From the NCBI GenBank assembly GCA_029834535.1, contig JAQMWT010000067.1, positions 16,534 to 80,533 on the forward strand: DNA of 64,000 bases, read 5' to 3'. Below, one piece after another: positions 11,010 to 21,333 of the stretch. The notes below the pieces were generated by a model. The model was not told the DNA's origin. It saw nothing but the letters and a program-made list of their open reading frames with translations, and searched no databases. A program made the position numbers and the translations under genes. Each line of letters opens with the position of its first letter. The first letter of the stretch is position 1. The stretch is from Chrysophaeum taylorii. Its lineage: Eukaryota; Sar; Pelagophyceae; Pelagomonadales; Pelagomonadaceae.

Positions 11010-11180
11010 GCCACCTTCAACCAGCTTCTTCGCGACGCACACACACAAACGCGCGCACGCGAGTGTGATGCCTCAGCCAGCTTCTTCGTGACGTACACAC
11101 ACACACACAAGTGTGACGGCTCAGCCAGCTTCTTCGTGACGTACACACACACACACAAGTGTGGCGGCTCAGCCAGCTCC
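11010..11180. repeat. 48-bp minisatellite upstream of the calpain exon
   Basis: About three units of 48 bp, each with TCAGCCAGCTTCTTCG and a (CA)n run, start at 11025 (partial), 11073, 11121 and 11169. On the minus strand the array lies just 5' of the calpain exon. It is either intronic or part of the promoter. Confidence 0.8.
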
Positions 11181-11236
11181 ACGACACGCGGGGACCACGC
11201 GACGCGGAAAAAACATGTACTACTAGACAAATAAAT

Positions 11237-11545
11237 TTAAAAACTCGCCTCTCGGCCGTCGACGCTCTCGACCTCGAGGAGACCCCCCGGTCCCCGCCAC
11301 GTCACCGCACCGAGACAGACGCACCCCAGGCTGTTCCGGCGACCCCGCTGATTCTTGTAGGCATCGAGCTTCTCCAAACGGATCTGCAGCGTACTCCTCC
11401 GCGACGCCCGCACCCTCACCGGTTCCCAGTGCGCGGGGTTCCGCACGCCTTGCTTCTTTCCGTCGACCAATACGACGGCCATCGGACCCTCCTGAACGAG
11501 CGGCTCGACTATTCTCAAAGATTTGATCGTCGCCTCCACCGCCAT
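11237..11545 (-). CDS. putative 5' exon of the calpain gene (C2-like fragment)
   Basis: This frame starts with a true ATG (CAT at 11543-11545) and reads MAVEATIKSLRIVEPLV, then a VVLVDGKKQGVRNP segment and a TLQIRLEKLDAY segment. The pattern suggests the later strands of a C2-type beta sandwich. It is the nearest plausible ATG-bearing exon for the calpain frame about 240-560 bp downstream, which has none of its own. A GTGCGT donor-like site sits near 11325, and several AG acceptors lie at 10940-10975. The exact junction is not resolved. It could also be a separate 102-codon gene. Confidence 0.4.
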   Translation of the reverse strand: MAVEATIKSLRIVEPLVQEGPMAVVLVDGKKQGVRNPAHWEPVRVRASRRSTLQIRLEKLDAYKNQRGRRNSLGCVCLGAVTWRGPGGLLEVESVDGREASF

Positions 11546-12862
11546 ACTGCGAGCGATGCTTTTCTTTCAACGGATATGTATCTCTAACGGATCCATTTTT
11601 CTTCAACACCAAACCTCTTCTCGGGGCGCCATCTTTATTCATTTGTTTATTTACGTACGAGCCTTGTTTGTCTCTTGTGCCTTAATTACCCTCCTACTCA
11701 CGCCGCGTTTCCGGATGTTGGAGGATCTCGGGCGGATGCCGAGGATTGTACGAGAGTTCAATGACGCCAGCAACCCCGCGTCGGTCGAGAGTCTTTTACA
11801 TAAGGCTGTCGGACCAGGCGCGTCGGTTGGTGGGTGTTTCGAGGACTACGGCGGAGACGAAACTTGGCAGCAACGCGAGTCTGTATTCGCCAAAACGTGC
11901 CAGATGAGGGTTTCGTCGCCCGCGACGAAGAGCCAACCGACGTGCACCGTTTCTTGCTTTCTCATCAGGGAAGCCTACGGCGAGTACGACCAAGGTCGCC
12001 CCTCGAAAGGATGCTCGTCGCCGAACAACGATTCAAAGGCTTGCTTGCCGTCGTCGGACGAAGAGTTTTTTGTGAATGGATGGTCGCACGACGACGTCCT
12101 GGAGAGAGAGAGAGAGAGAGAGTTGTTTGTTCTGATGCGCCAGACCTACGGCCGAGCGCACGCCTTTGACCCGGGGAGACCGGTGGAGGCTGTTTCTCGG
12201 GTCGCGAACCGAGTCCGAAGGCTCGACCGAGTCAGCACCGAGTCGCGCGCGCGGGGCGTCGAAGAAGAGGGTTATGGGTGTCGAGGGACGCCAGCAGCTC
12301 GAGGAGGAGGAGGAAGTACGTTGCCACAACGGCCGAAAGTCGGGAGTGTATCATTTCGAATCGGCGCGCGTCTGCGCAACCGAAATGGACGTTTTCGCGT
12401 CAAAGGTGCCGTCGAGGTCACTGCCTACTACCTCCCGCCACTTTTTGCGCAGGTAAAGACGAACGAGCATCACCTCATCGGTTCCGCAGCCCGGCGCGAG
12501 CACTCGAGGCTGCGCGGGACGGACGGACGGACGGACGTCGCGCTGATCTCCGTACCGCGCCGGCTTCCCGCGCGCGGCGCCAGCCTTCGTGTCGTCGACG
12601 GTCCTCTCGTGAGTTCGTCTCCGCGGGCGTCCTCGTCGACCCCATCCTTGCTCGCTCTAACCTCCCATCGCGCGAGACAGCTCTCCTCGGGCCAATGCGC
12701 GACCATCCATCACCGATGCTCTTCGAGTGTAGCGGCGTCCTCCGCGCGGGATCGCTTCTCGACTGCGTTCGCCAGCTCTCAGCTCCTCCCCTCAACCGTT
12801 GCTGCTGGGCCGAGACGCGTGCTTTTTGGCAAAAACCCCTCTCCGCCTTGTTCCGGCCTTAG
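11546..12862. other. no supported gene; long non-conserved open frames
   Basis: A plus-strand frame stays open from 11523 to 13739, but its predicted protein is Arg/Ser/Pro-rich and runs straight into antisense and out-of-frame retroelement relics, so I do not call it. A GGAGGAGGA tract and a (GA)7 run (12108-12121) are present. High GC with few stops explains the openness. Confidence 0.4.
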
Positions 12863-13740
12863 GTGGCCATTCTGGGCACTGATGCCGTTCTCGACAATAG
12901 TCCGCGGCGAGGCGGCGGCGCTCCTCGCGCGCACCTCAACCTTTTTTCTCGACCGCCCGCGGAGGAACCCCGGACCACCACCACCTGGCACGACGGCCTA
13001 CTCCTCTGCGCCGGCATCCCCGCGCGTAAAACCGAGATTTTTGTTTCGGGATCATCTTTGCCGACGTCGTCGTCGTCGCCCCTGCCGTTCGCCTCTACGG
13101 CCGGTATCACGAAGCCAATCTCGCCCAACGCCACGTCCTCCCGGACATCCTCAACCTCGTCGACAACAGGGAGGGAGCAACTCTACGACCTCAAAACCCG
13201 AGTCGCATGCATGGGGTTCGCTCTACACCGCGCCCGCCCGCTCCATCCCTCCCGCCCGTCGATCGGCGCGCGGCGCGAGTCCACTCCGAAGACCTCGCTC
13301 GCGGCATCGACGCCATCATCCCCCAGCCGGGTACGGCACCACCGCCTGGCGTCTTGGGCCCTGTCAAAGAACAGCGGCGATCGTTGCCGCCGTTTCCGGC
13401 CTCGTCTTTGGTGCCTTCGGCGTGGCGCGACGGCGCGGCCTCGCCCTCGCCAATACATTGAGCGCATCGCTGCGCGAACAACCCGGGCCAACTTCGATCA
13501 CGGAGGCAAAGGCGGCCCAAACAACAATTTACCTACCTCGAGCGACCGGGGGATCGCCAAGCGTATCGGGCTCGCCGTGCGCTCGCGCGCCCGTGTCGCC
13601 GCCTCGGGCAGCCCCACCCGGGCCCCGTCCTGCCTCTCTTTGCAACGACCCCGACTACGAGCGTATTCGAGGATACCCCCACGATGGTCCTTGGAAAATT
13701 TACCACCCCCCTGCCCGCAGCCCCAGGCCCAGCCTGTGAA
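12863..13740 (+). pseudogene. non-LTR retroelement relic (family L), copy 1
   Basis: From 13048 to 13167 the frame reads IIFADVVVVAPAVRLY then ANLAQRHVLPDILNLVDN. After a frame change it continues with LYDLKTRVACMGF, DRRAARVHSE and ARGIDAIIPQPGTAPPPG. The same protein is found at 17280, 28736 and 51500-52200, where it is followed by a 3' tail of CTTAGCAGTCGACCTTTAAA plus (GACA)n. This is the arrangement of a non-LTR element with a microsatellite tail. Reverse-transcriptase motifs are not visible in the window, so the assignment rests on the tail, 5' truncation and copy pattern. This copy lacks the tail. Confidence 0.45.
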
Positions 13741-13968
13741 AGGATCGAACGAGGCGTCGAACGGAGCTCGAGAGCAACAAGGGGGGGGGGGGGCGCATTT
13801 GCGATTTCTAGCTGCTGCTGTCACCATACCATGAAATCTGCCGGTTTCGACGGGAAAATCGTCATAGCTGCTGCTGAGGTTTTTCGGCATCCTGTCGGGA
13901 GCCCCCCATCGAGGGTTCATTGTGCTCAAGAGGAGAGCGCGCCAAGTGCCGGCCAATTTTCTTGGGAT

Positions 13969-14014
13969 ATTAATTAATTAATTAATTAATTAATTAATTA
14001 ATTAATTAATTAAT
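13969..14014. repeat. (TTAA)n microsatellite
   Basis: About eleven uninterrupted TTAA/ATTA units. Confidence 0.95.
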
Positions 14015-15238
14015 CCGCTAAAGTTATAAACTTATCGCGTTCATTACCAGCCTTTGGTTGAAAAACTAGGCCTTTCTCTCTCTCTCTCTCAAAGAGATGG
14101 CGTTGTCGCCAGCTCAGTTTTTCAGCGTGTTCGACACACTAAACGGATGTCAGTCATAACGAGTTGAGATGCGCAGACTTTTTTTTTTCCAGTACCCATA
14201 CATCTGCTGCTTTTTTTGATATACACCGATGATACGTAGACCCCGTATACCTATGTACGCTCTTCAGGCACATCCTTCAGAGAACGGACCAAACACATCG
14301 CGCGCGATGTGTGGCGATGGCGTCGAGAGTGTAGGCGCAGCTTTAAATACGCAAACGAGCTTCGTGGTGATCGTTATAAAAAGGCAGTGGGGTCCCCTTG
14401 TGACGGACGGTCGCAAGAGCGTCGGCGATGCGTTCCTGCATGTCGCGTGGTGACCCCACGAAGGACAGAGGAAGCACAGTCTTCATTTTGTTGTCGTTGT
14501 CATCACTTCCAAGCGGTCTTGGTTGCCGGCTTCAGCCAGTTGTCCTCTGTGGATTAGAACATGTCGAGAGTAGCTTCGTCTCTCAGGCGACCAATAAAAT
14601 ATCGAAAACCGGCGTAGTTGTGTTGATCCTGGCATATCGCGGTACCTGGGTGTCGGTAGTTTTCGAGACATTCGGGGTCTCTTCTTCGTAAGGGTCGGTG
14701 GCCTCCGCACGCGAGAAACGCGTCGTTTTGCATTTCTTGCGATGGTAGTGTCCAGCGCAAAACAACCTCTGGTTGCGTTAAAAGTGCGAAGCTGACGATG
14801 CTCGTAAGACAAGATGCAAAGCGCCAAGATGATGAGTGGCGCTGTCTCGAAAATGTGGAAGGGTCGCGCCGTCGAGGATAACTCGGTCATATTCTGACAA
14901 CGCCGTGGACTACTGAGTCACATTGCAAGGTAAAACGATCAAAACGAAATCTGTCCTCGCAGAAAGAAAGTTCGTGGGCCACTCACTCACTCACTATATG
15001 TGGTCGATCGATGACAAGCTTCCAGCATGTCGGATCGTTGCTTGCTTGCGAGGAGGTAACCCGAAATTTCCCGCGCCGTGAGGCAATTTTTTTTTTGCGT
15101 AGCGTTCGAACGTATCGGAGTAGTACGGCGCCGCCGCTTACTCGCAGCCCGAGCTTCGACTGTGCTTGTCGCGCAAGCATCGCCAGCGTTCGCGTCAGAA
15201 CGCAGACGCATGCGAGCATCTCGTCTCGCTTCGAGGTT

Positions 15239-15910
15239 TCATTCATGTGCTGCAGCATCGTCAGAACGAAGAAGGTGGCGCCGTCGACGCGTTGCGCTTG
15301 TTTTCTGGTCCGCAGCGTGGTTGTCAACCTCGACCTGGCTGTCATCCCCCCGAGATTCATCTACCGCGTGACTTTCGCCGGTGGTGATGAGAGCATTGTC
15401 ATCTTTGGCGTCGGTCGTGGCTGGTATGTCGCCAGGTCTTGTGCCGTTGCATTCCGCGTCCTTGCCCCTCGTGGCGACCGCAGCCTCGTAGTCATGCTTG
15501 AGTTCATGAACGGCATCACTTTGGTTGCTGGTGCCGAGCGCATCGTCGTCTTGTGTCTCTCTCGCTGCCTGGTTGTCATCGTCGCATTCATGTACCGCAT
15601 CAGCTTCGCCGGTGGTGTCGACCGCATCATCGCGTTTAGCTTCAACGCCGCGACTCCCGACGACAGCAGCCTCGTGGATCCTCTTCGCGGCCATGCGGTT
15701 CGCGTTCTTCGCCGCCCTCCTATTCGCAGCCTGGTCGCGTGCCGCGCGCAAGGCGCGCTCTTGGCTTCGTATCGCGGCCTTGCGGTTGGCGTTTTTCGCC
15801 GCCCTCGCAATCGCAACCTCGTCGCCGCCGCTCGTGTCTCTCGCGACCAGGCGCCGCTCTTTTTGGAGCAGACGCCGTCGCTGGTCCGCGAGTTCCTGAG
15901 ACGTGGGCAT
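15239..15910 (-). pseudogene. basic and acidic repeat protein of unit R, copy 1
   Basis: The ATG at 15910 (MPTSQELADQRRRLLQK) opens a 223-codon frame. It has an Arg/Ala-rich half with two RAAKNANR(K/M)AA repeats and an Asp-rich half with repeated (A/S)DAVHE and TTGE(A/S) motifs. It ends at a TGA (15239) where the inverted copy at 30 kb has CGA and reads on (AAHERNLQARRD), so the stop is probably a nonsense mutation here. No known domain is recognised. The basic repeats suggest nucleic-acid contact. Confidence 0.45.
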
Positions 15911-16165
15911 CACTCCTTTTCTATGCTTTCTGTTCGAAGCTTGAACTGCTACGTTCACGCGAAGTCTGTCGACGCAGACAACGGCTACCACGATACAATT
16001 CAATTTTCGAGGCTTTCCAATGTTCTCGGAATTCTTGGAAGTCGTTATTCGGAAGAATTGGTCGAACCTTGAAGTGCTACGTTATTATGAATCTGACGCA
16101 TGAGCATCGTTCTTGGAATGTTCAAGAGCGCGCTCCTCAAAAGGGCTCAAGAAAAAGTGAAAAGC

Positions 16166-16312
16166 CAACGGCTCCGACATAACGGCGTGATTTTCGATGC
16201 AGGCAGGTAGAAGCTGTCAACGGCTTGCACGACATATTCGACCGTTCTCGGAATCTTTTTCAGCCGTTGTTGGCAACGGCTCGCACACCATAATTCAAAA
16301 TTATCAACGGCT
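16166..16312. repeat. iterated CAACGGCT motif with a perfect hairpin
   Basis: CAACGGCT occurs at 16166, 16218, 16274 and 16305. The inverse AGCCGTTG is at 16262, and again at 16547. At 16262-16281 AGCCGTTG-TTGG-CAACGGCT forms a perfect 8-bp stem with a 4-base loop. The array lies at the 5' side (minus sense) of unit R. It is kept in part in the inverted copy near 28910-29060, where the hairpin stem is mutated. Confidence 0.6.
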
Positions 16313-16599
16313 AGCTTCGGACGCACAAAAAAAAATAAAATCACGAAAAAGCGATTAGAGCACCAAACATACCGAAAATTTGTATTCGTACTAACAATAC
16401 ATAGCGAAATTTTGTATTAGTACGAAAAATTACGTCCGTTTCGGCGTCCGTTTAGAGTACTTTTCAGTATATGACGACACCAAACACTATACGTTATACC
16501 GGAAATCTACATTCCCTAATCAAGTCTACATAATATCTATGCTGCTAGCCGTTGAAAATAGCAAAATTGTATAAAGTACACAAACGTTCGGTTTTGTTC

Positions 16600-16745
16600 A
16601 GATATATACCTTTAATAGGGTGTGGGTGGAATTGTGGGGTAGGAGGGATGTGCCTGACGGGCGGAGATAAGTACGCGGGACGTAGTCGGTGTCATCGCCG
16701 AGTCGTGGGGCAGGCGAAGAGAGGACGGGCCCCGCCCGTCCTCTC
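16600..16745 (-). repeat. fragment of the non-LTR (family L) 3' region
   Basis: On the minus strand this matches the end of the family-L coding region and its 3' UTR: the reverse complement of CGGAGATAAGTACGCGGGAC and GAGGACGGGCCCCGCCCG, as at 51520-51600 and 17800-17920. It breaks off abruptly at 16745. Confidence 0.6.
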
Positions 16746-16774
16746 ATAATAGGGTGGGTTAAGGAACCATAAGC

Positions 16775-16895
16775 TTGATTCGGTGAATCCTTTGGTTGAA
16801 AAGCAAGCTCTTCGGGCGAATCCTTTGGTTGAAAGCCTTTGGTTGAAAAGCAAGCTCTTCGTGTGAATCCTTCGGTTGAAAAGCAAGCTCTTCGG
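16775..16895. repeat. short tandem repeat, about 31 bp
   Basis: Three to four units of GAATCCTTTGGTTGAAAAGC followed by AAGCTCTTCGG, with one partial unit at 16826. A related TTTGGTTGAAAA...CGCCAGCTCAG...CTAAACGGAT arrangement appears at 14050-14150 and 16885-16965, which suggests an older duplication around unit R. There is no coding evidence. Confidence 0.7.
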
Positions 16896-17009
16896 ATGAT
16901 TAATGCGTTCGGAAACCGCCGTCGCCAGCTCAGTATATCAGTATATTGCATACTAAACGGATCGCAAGAAACGGGAAGTTCAATGTGCGTCACGTCTGTC
17001 CCCTGCGTC

Positions 17010-17059
17010 GTCTGTCTGTCTTTAAATGTCGACTGCTAAGAGGGGTGGGGTGTGCGTCC

Positions 17060-17091
<32 letters not shown>

Positions 17092-17150
17092 TTAAATGTC
17101 GACTGCTAAGAGGGGGGTGTGTGTGGGGAGCATGAAGTCTGTCTGTCTGT
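17010..17150 (-). repeat. two tandem family-L 3' tails
   Basis: (GTCT)n-TTTAAATGTCGACTGCTAAG occurs twice in a row, each followed by a GGGGTGTG-rich stretch. These are reverse complements of the 3' tail found after the coding copy at 17945. A 33-bp piece of unit R (ATGAATCTGACGCATGAGCA...) follows directly at 17166. Confidence 0.65.
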
Positions 17151-17279
17151 GTGCCGGCCCTAATTATGAATCTGACGCATGAGCATCGTTCTTGGAATGT
17201 TCAAGGAATCGAGGCAATCTCACCCGACGCCAAGTCGCCCCAGACATCCTCACCCTGCTCGGCAATAGGGATTAACTCT

Positions 17280-17970
17280 ACGACCTCAAAACCATCGCTT
17301 GGGGTTCGTTATGCAGCGCCCACGCCCTCCATCTCTCCCACCCGTCGCCTGTCGATCGGCGCGCAGCGCAAGTCCACTCCGAATACCTCGCTCACGCCCG
17401 CGGCATCGACGCCATCATCCCCCAGCCGGGTACAGCACCACCGCCTGGCTTCTTGGGCCCTGTCGAACAGCGGCTACGTAGCTACGGCACCGTCGCCGGC
17501 CTCGTCTTTGGTGCCTTCGGTGAGGCCAGCGCGGCGTGCCACGCCCGAGCCCAAACATGCGCAGAGCGCATCGCTGCGCGAACCTGGGTGGAAAGCGGCT
17601 GCGCCAACTTCACAGAGGCAAAGGCGGCCCAAACTCGCCGCATCTACCGTGAGTGGGGGATCGCCAACGCATTGGGCCGGGCGCGCTGTGCCCTCACCGC
17701 CCTCACCCATGTCGCCGCCTCGGGGAGCCCCGCCCATGCCGCCCGATCCCAGCAGGACGCCACCCTTCGTCGCACATGCGTCCGGCGGCAGCATGCGTAC
17801 GACCTACGGGCGGGGCCCGTCCTCTCTTCGCCTGCCCCACGACTCGGCGATGACCCCGACTAGGTCCCGCATACCTATCTACGCCCGTCAGGCACATCCC
17901 TCCTACCCCACAAAACCACACACATCCTTCATGCGCCACCCCCTCTTAGCAGTCGACCTTTAAAGACACA
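17280..17970 (+). pseudogene. non-LTR retroelement relic (family L), copy 2, with 3' tail
   Basis: Coding sequence in the 17453-17863 frame reads VEQRLRSYGTVAGLVFGAFGEASAACHARAQ, then an ERIAARTW segment, then REWGIANALGRARCAL, and stops at 17863. It continues into a 3' UTR ending CTCTTAGCAGTCGACCTTTAAAGACACAC. The frame changes near 17450. The GAFGEAS/alanine-rich helix pattern resembles the C-terminal region downstream of reverse transcriptase in some algal and dinoflagellate non-LTR proteins. This is recalled, not checked. The 5' part is truncated, as expected of target-primed insertions. Confidence 0.5.
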
Positions 17971-18188
17971 CGGAGCCCTTCTTAGCTTCCTTACAGTTGT
18001 ATAATTCAGCCCTTCTTAGAGATAAAAAATTCCATTTGGGGTTAGGACCCCCCCCCCCCCTTAGTCTCACACTCACACCTAAACATCCCAAATCGCTGTG
18101 TCGAACACCGTACTGCTCTTAGTGTCGTTAGAGGACAGGACGAAAGGCAGCAGTACTACTGCCACCATTCTCTACCAGAGGCACAGTG

Positions 18189-18196
18189 ATTTTTAC
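18189..18196. repeat. hAT target-site duplication, left
   Basis: ATTTTTAC, repeated exactly at 21103-21110. Eight bases is the standard hAT duplication. Confidence 0.85.
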
Positions 18197-21102
18197 CAGC
18201 GTTGGGAATTCACTTCAGCAAGTGAACGTGAGCCACTTCACCAACCACGCAATACTGGTGTAGTGATTTGAAGTGAACACGTCACCCTACGTGGCCATCG
18301 TGAACCTTTGTGAAGTGAACGCCACTTTTTTTAACGCCAGCGCCGGTCGTTGTCCCGCCCCGTCAGTTCCGTGCCCCCCGCGCGCTATTGCCTAGGTCTG
18401 GTGCTCTTAGATTCTTTCGCGTTTCGGGGCGAAGGAGGAGTTACCGTGGATGGGGTTCAGTGTTTCTTACTTTAGGCGATGTGAACGACCTCGGTATCTT
18501 CGTCTGGTTCTTCCTCATCAACCTCCATCTCCGAAGAGTCTTCGGGGATGGTGCTCTCGGCGTTTTTGAACTCGGTCTTGGCGAGTTCCCTGTACTTAAT
18601 CCGGGCCGCCGCAATGAAATTCTTGTTCATGCGCAGTAGGGCAACTTTGTCCGTCTCGTCCGCGCTGAGCAACGTGTTTCCCTCAGTCAGGACAAGATTT
18701 CCAATGCTCAGGCAGCGCTCACAGTAGCTCTGCGCGCCATGTGTACCAATTGAAAAAACCCTTAGAGGCTCTCGCTATGTCCGGAAGGAACCCATACTGC
18801 TCCTTGGTGAGCGGTCGATACAGCTTTCCAACGTCGAGCCAGATCTGTGAAGCCGACTTCATCATTCTTCTCAAGTTCAGGATAATGCTCTTTCCAGTTG
18901 AGCGATCTCGACAGCCTGATCCATTGAGTGAAGGCCTGTTCAAACTCCTCCACATTGAAATCGGGCATCTGGTTCTCAGGCATACCAAAAGAAGGCACGT
19001 CGCCACTAATGTCGTCGTCCCAAGCGTCGGGTGCGTCGAGTGCCGCCAAGAGACTGCGGGCAGGCGCAGGCTCGGAGGGCGGCGCAGACTCGGAGGAAGT
19101 CTTTGCCTTTTCGTGATGGAATGCAGTCCGTGCGTAAATCACATATTCTTCCTTGAGCAACTTCCTGGCCTGAGCTCTCTGATTGGACGACAGGCAGTTG
19201 ATAGTCCGAAAGTCAAGAAGGAAGGCAATCAGCTCGCGATCGTTGAATTCGTAGTCGAAGTGACGACCGTAGTCGTTTTCATTATTCACGCAACACCGAC
19301 GCTCACATTCGAGAATACCCCGCTCAAGACAGATTTTTCCGGTCTCGCCGAGGAGGTCGTCAACATCGAGACAGTCTTACGTGGCATGGATTTCGCAGTT
19401 ATGTTCGGGAGATCAATGACTTCTAGCGTCCCAGCTCGCAGAGACTCGATCATGTTGTGCTTGATCAATGCGGCGCACCCCCCCAAGGTATAAGTGTTCA
19501 TGTTGCACGAAAACAACGGCCTCATCCGTTATAGCAAAAATCGCCTCGAATTCAGCCAACGCCACCCATTGCTCATCACTGATTGTCCAGGGGAGTCCAA
19601 TGTTGGTAGCCGCGTACAGTTTGAGCACGTGGTGCATACGCAGCAAGGAACGAATAAGTTGGTATCGCGCCCGGAACCTCGTCTTATTGAGGTCGAGCTT
19701 GAGCTTGAGCTTCGGGGATTTCCCCGGCTGTAATGGCAAAAGCGCATGCACATCCTTCAAACGTGTGGCGTATGAAAAGAACTTGGCTCCATCGTGGGCA
19801 CTGTTGAGCAGGTCTTGGCCAGCTGGGAATGGATTGATCAGCTGCTTGCCTCTGGATCGTGTCAAGTCGCCACATGCCGCTGCCGAGATCTTTGAGATAT
19901 ATCATGCATGTCACACGCATCGACTTCAAAAAAAATTCTTCGGCGACGCCAATTGCGGCCCGGTCTTGAACAATGGTTGCGGCCGCCAAATCGATATCGA
20001 TTCCCGCACGCTCCGCGACCACAGAACGGGAGCAGAGAAGGCGTGCCGGAATCGGTTCCGTCGTCAGCTGGAACGAGGCCCACGCGGGAACACCGTCTCA
20101 ACGCCACTCCAATCGGGCCAGATGGAGGATAGGCCAATGGCCTGTCGCTTGAACTTATCCTTGAGTGTCCCACCGTCATGCAGCACCTGGGCGAATGGAC
20201 TGCCGAAAGCCGCTTCATAACACTCCGTAATGACGTGCTTCAAGATTCGAACAAAGCAACGATATTCAGCGTCCACCCATTCAAACAGCAGCGCCTTTCG
20301 AGTCATGAACGGGCACTTGCCTTTCCCGGCACCGCTGCGGTAATACGCCTCAATTAGGTTGCGATGATCTTCGTCGTCAAAGGTGCGCTTGGAAATCCGC
20401 TGCGACGTGTACACGTAGTGCCGAGCCGAGAACGCCATCAGGGAAGAGTGCTTTGCCTGGCTGGGCATGGCCATGAAGTATCTCGTAATCCCTTCGAGGC
20501 TGCCACAACGCCCACGGCCGTCATAACGCCCTCCTTTTCTTGGTCTGTCTTCTGTTTCTTGGTGAGCTGTTGACGTCCCAGCTGCTGTTGACGTCCCAGC
20601 TCGTCCTCCGGATGCGCAGACTTGAAGTGGCAAGAGCCTTGGTCGTCTGCTGCCACGTGCCTTTCTTGAAGTCTCTCGTCACCTTCAGGCGCTCCCAGCA
20701 CAGGATACACACATGCGTCGCCTTCCCACTGGTCAACGCGGTCAGGATGATGTTCGTTCAGTCGACGCACGCAGTCCCACACCTTGGACCTGGTTGATCG
20801 TCCACTTTTGCCGGGTGTGTTCCACGTCACAACATCGACGTCGCAATCAGCTCGTTCTTGTGAACTTCCTCCTTCTGTTCCGCGTTTAAATTCCTCTTCA
20901 TCATCAACATTATCCTCCACCTCCAGGTAGCGCGGCTCGACTTCGCTCATCAGACGGGGTCAGGGTCCGGCCGTCAGCCGAAGTGAATGAACATGAAGTG
21001 AACATTGGAATTCGGACGAAAAAATTCGGTGAAGTGAAGTGAAGTGAAGTGAACCAAATTCAGTGAACCTCGTGAGGTGAGCCCAGTGAATTCCCAACGC
21101 TG
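18197..21102 (-). mobile_element. hAT DNA transposon, complete ends
   Basis: Perfect 18-bp terminal inverted repeats (CAGCGTTGGGAATTCACT at 18197-18214, inverse at 21085-21102) are flanked by the 8-bp duplication ATTTTTAC. CAG at the tip fits hAT ends. Subterminal GTGAA/TTCAC repeats crowd both ends, including GAAGTGAAGTGAAGTGAA at 21031-21055, a typical transposase-binding arrangement. It codes a BED-finger hAT transposase on the minus strand. It is inserted in the leader or LTR end of the gag-like element that resumes at 21111. Confidence 0.9.
18475..20950 (-). pseudogene. hAT transposase with BED zinc finger, frame-broken or spliced
   Basis: In order on the minus strand: an acidic N-terminus (from 20950), a BED finger (SKVWDCVRRLNEHH, then THVCILCWERLKVTRDFKKG near 20715), a KRQAIGLSSIWPDW region near 20130, and a core with AAGIDIDLAAATIVQDRAA-like residues near 20000. 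Next come LNSAHDGAKFFSYATRLKDV (19760) and a WKEHYPELEK segment. The hAT dimerisation-type C-terminus is near 18650-18720 (ERCLSIGNLVLTEGNTLLSA). Frames change at least four times. Some changes may be introns, since the joins fall between conserved blocks, but I could not fix splice sites. Confidence 0.7.
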
Positions 21103-21110
21103 ATTTTTAC

Positions 21111-21333
21111 TGTTCTCTAGGTTTGGACCCAGTCCGGTACTGGTAGAGAAACGTCCTCCGAAAGACATCGATCTCGATCGACGTCTCGGACAAAGACTCA
21201 GGATTTCCAGGCAAGAGCAATCTCCTGAAGTTCCTGAAAGTTTTAAGACCGTAGTCAAGTCTCATCGCTTGCTACTGGAAGTGAACAAAGTGTGAAAGGC
21301 AAACAACAACGTGCAAAACGCAACCCCATAACG
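21111..21333 (+). promoter_or_regulatory. LTR end and leader of gag-like element 1
   Basis: After the hAT duplication the sequence reads ...TTCTCTA then GGTTTGGACCC. The same junction, TCTCTA then GGTTTGGGCCC, closes the 200-bp direct repeat of the second gag-like element (61168-61184, minus strand). I therefore read 21119/21120 as an LTR/leader border. The left part of this LTR is upstream of the hAT (about 17980-18188). The leader runs to the ATG at 21334. A 3' LTR was not identified with certainty. Confidence 0.4.

Larger units (their letters stand above)
14564..16484 (-). mobile_element. repeat unit R, copy 1 (possible Helitron N-terminal segment)
   Basis: A block of about 1.9 kb is repeated in inverse orientation at 28512-30684 with high identity over its whole length. 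Homology starts at GTCGAGAGTAGCTTCG (14564) and ends at TATATGACGACAC (16484). On the minus strand it codes a basic, Arg/Ala-rich protein followed by a segment with ATHHLGALHLV, FCAGHYHRKK and PECLENYRH-like pieces. These vaguely recall the HYLG...C..C and PE.R..IRQYN stretches that precede the Rep domain in Helitron proteins. That link is my inference. The boundaries and repeat status are seen directly. Confidence 0.55.

Noticed and set aside
11523-13739. 738-codon plus-strand open frame
   Set aside because: Low-complexity Arg/Ser/Pro composition. It overlaps retroelement relics that read in other frames, and its length follows from GC richness.
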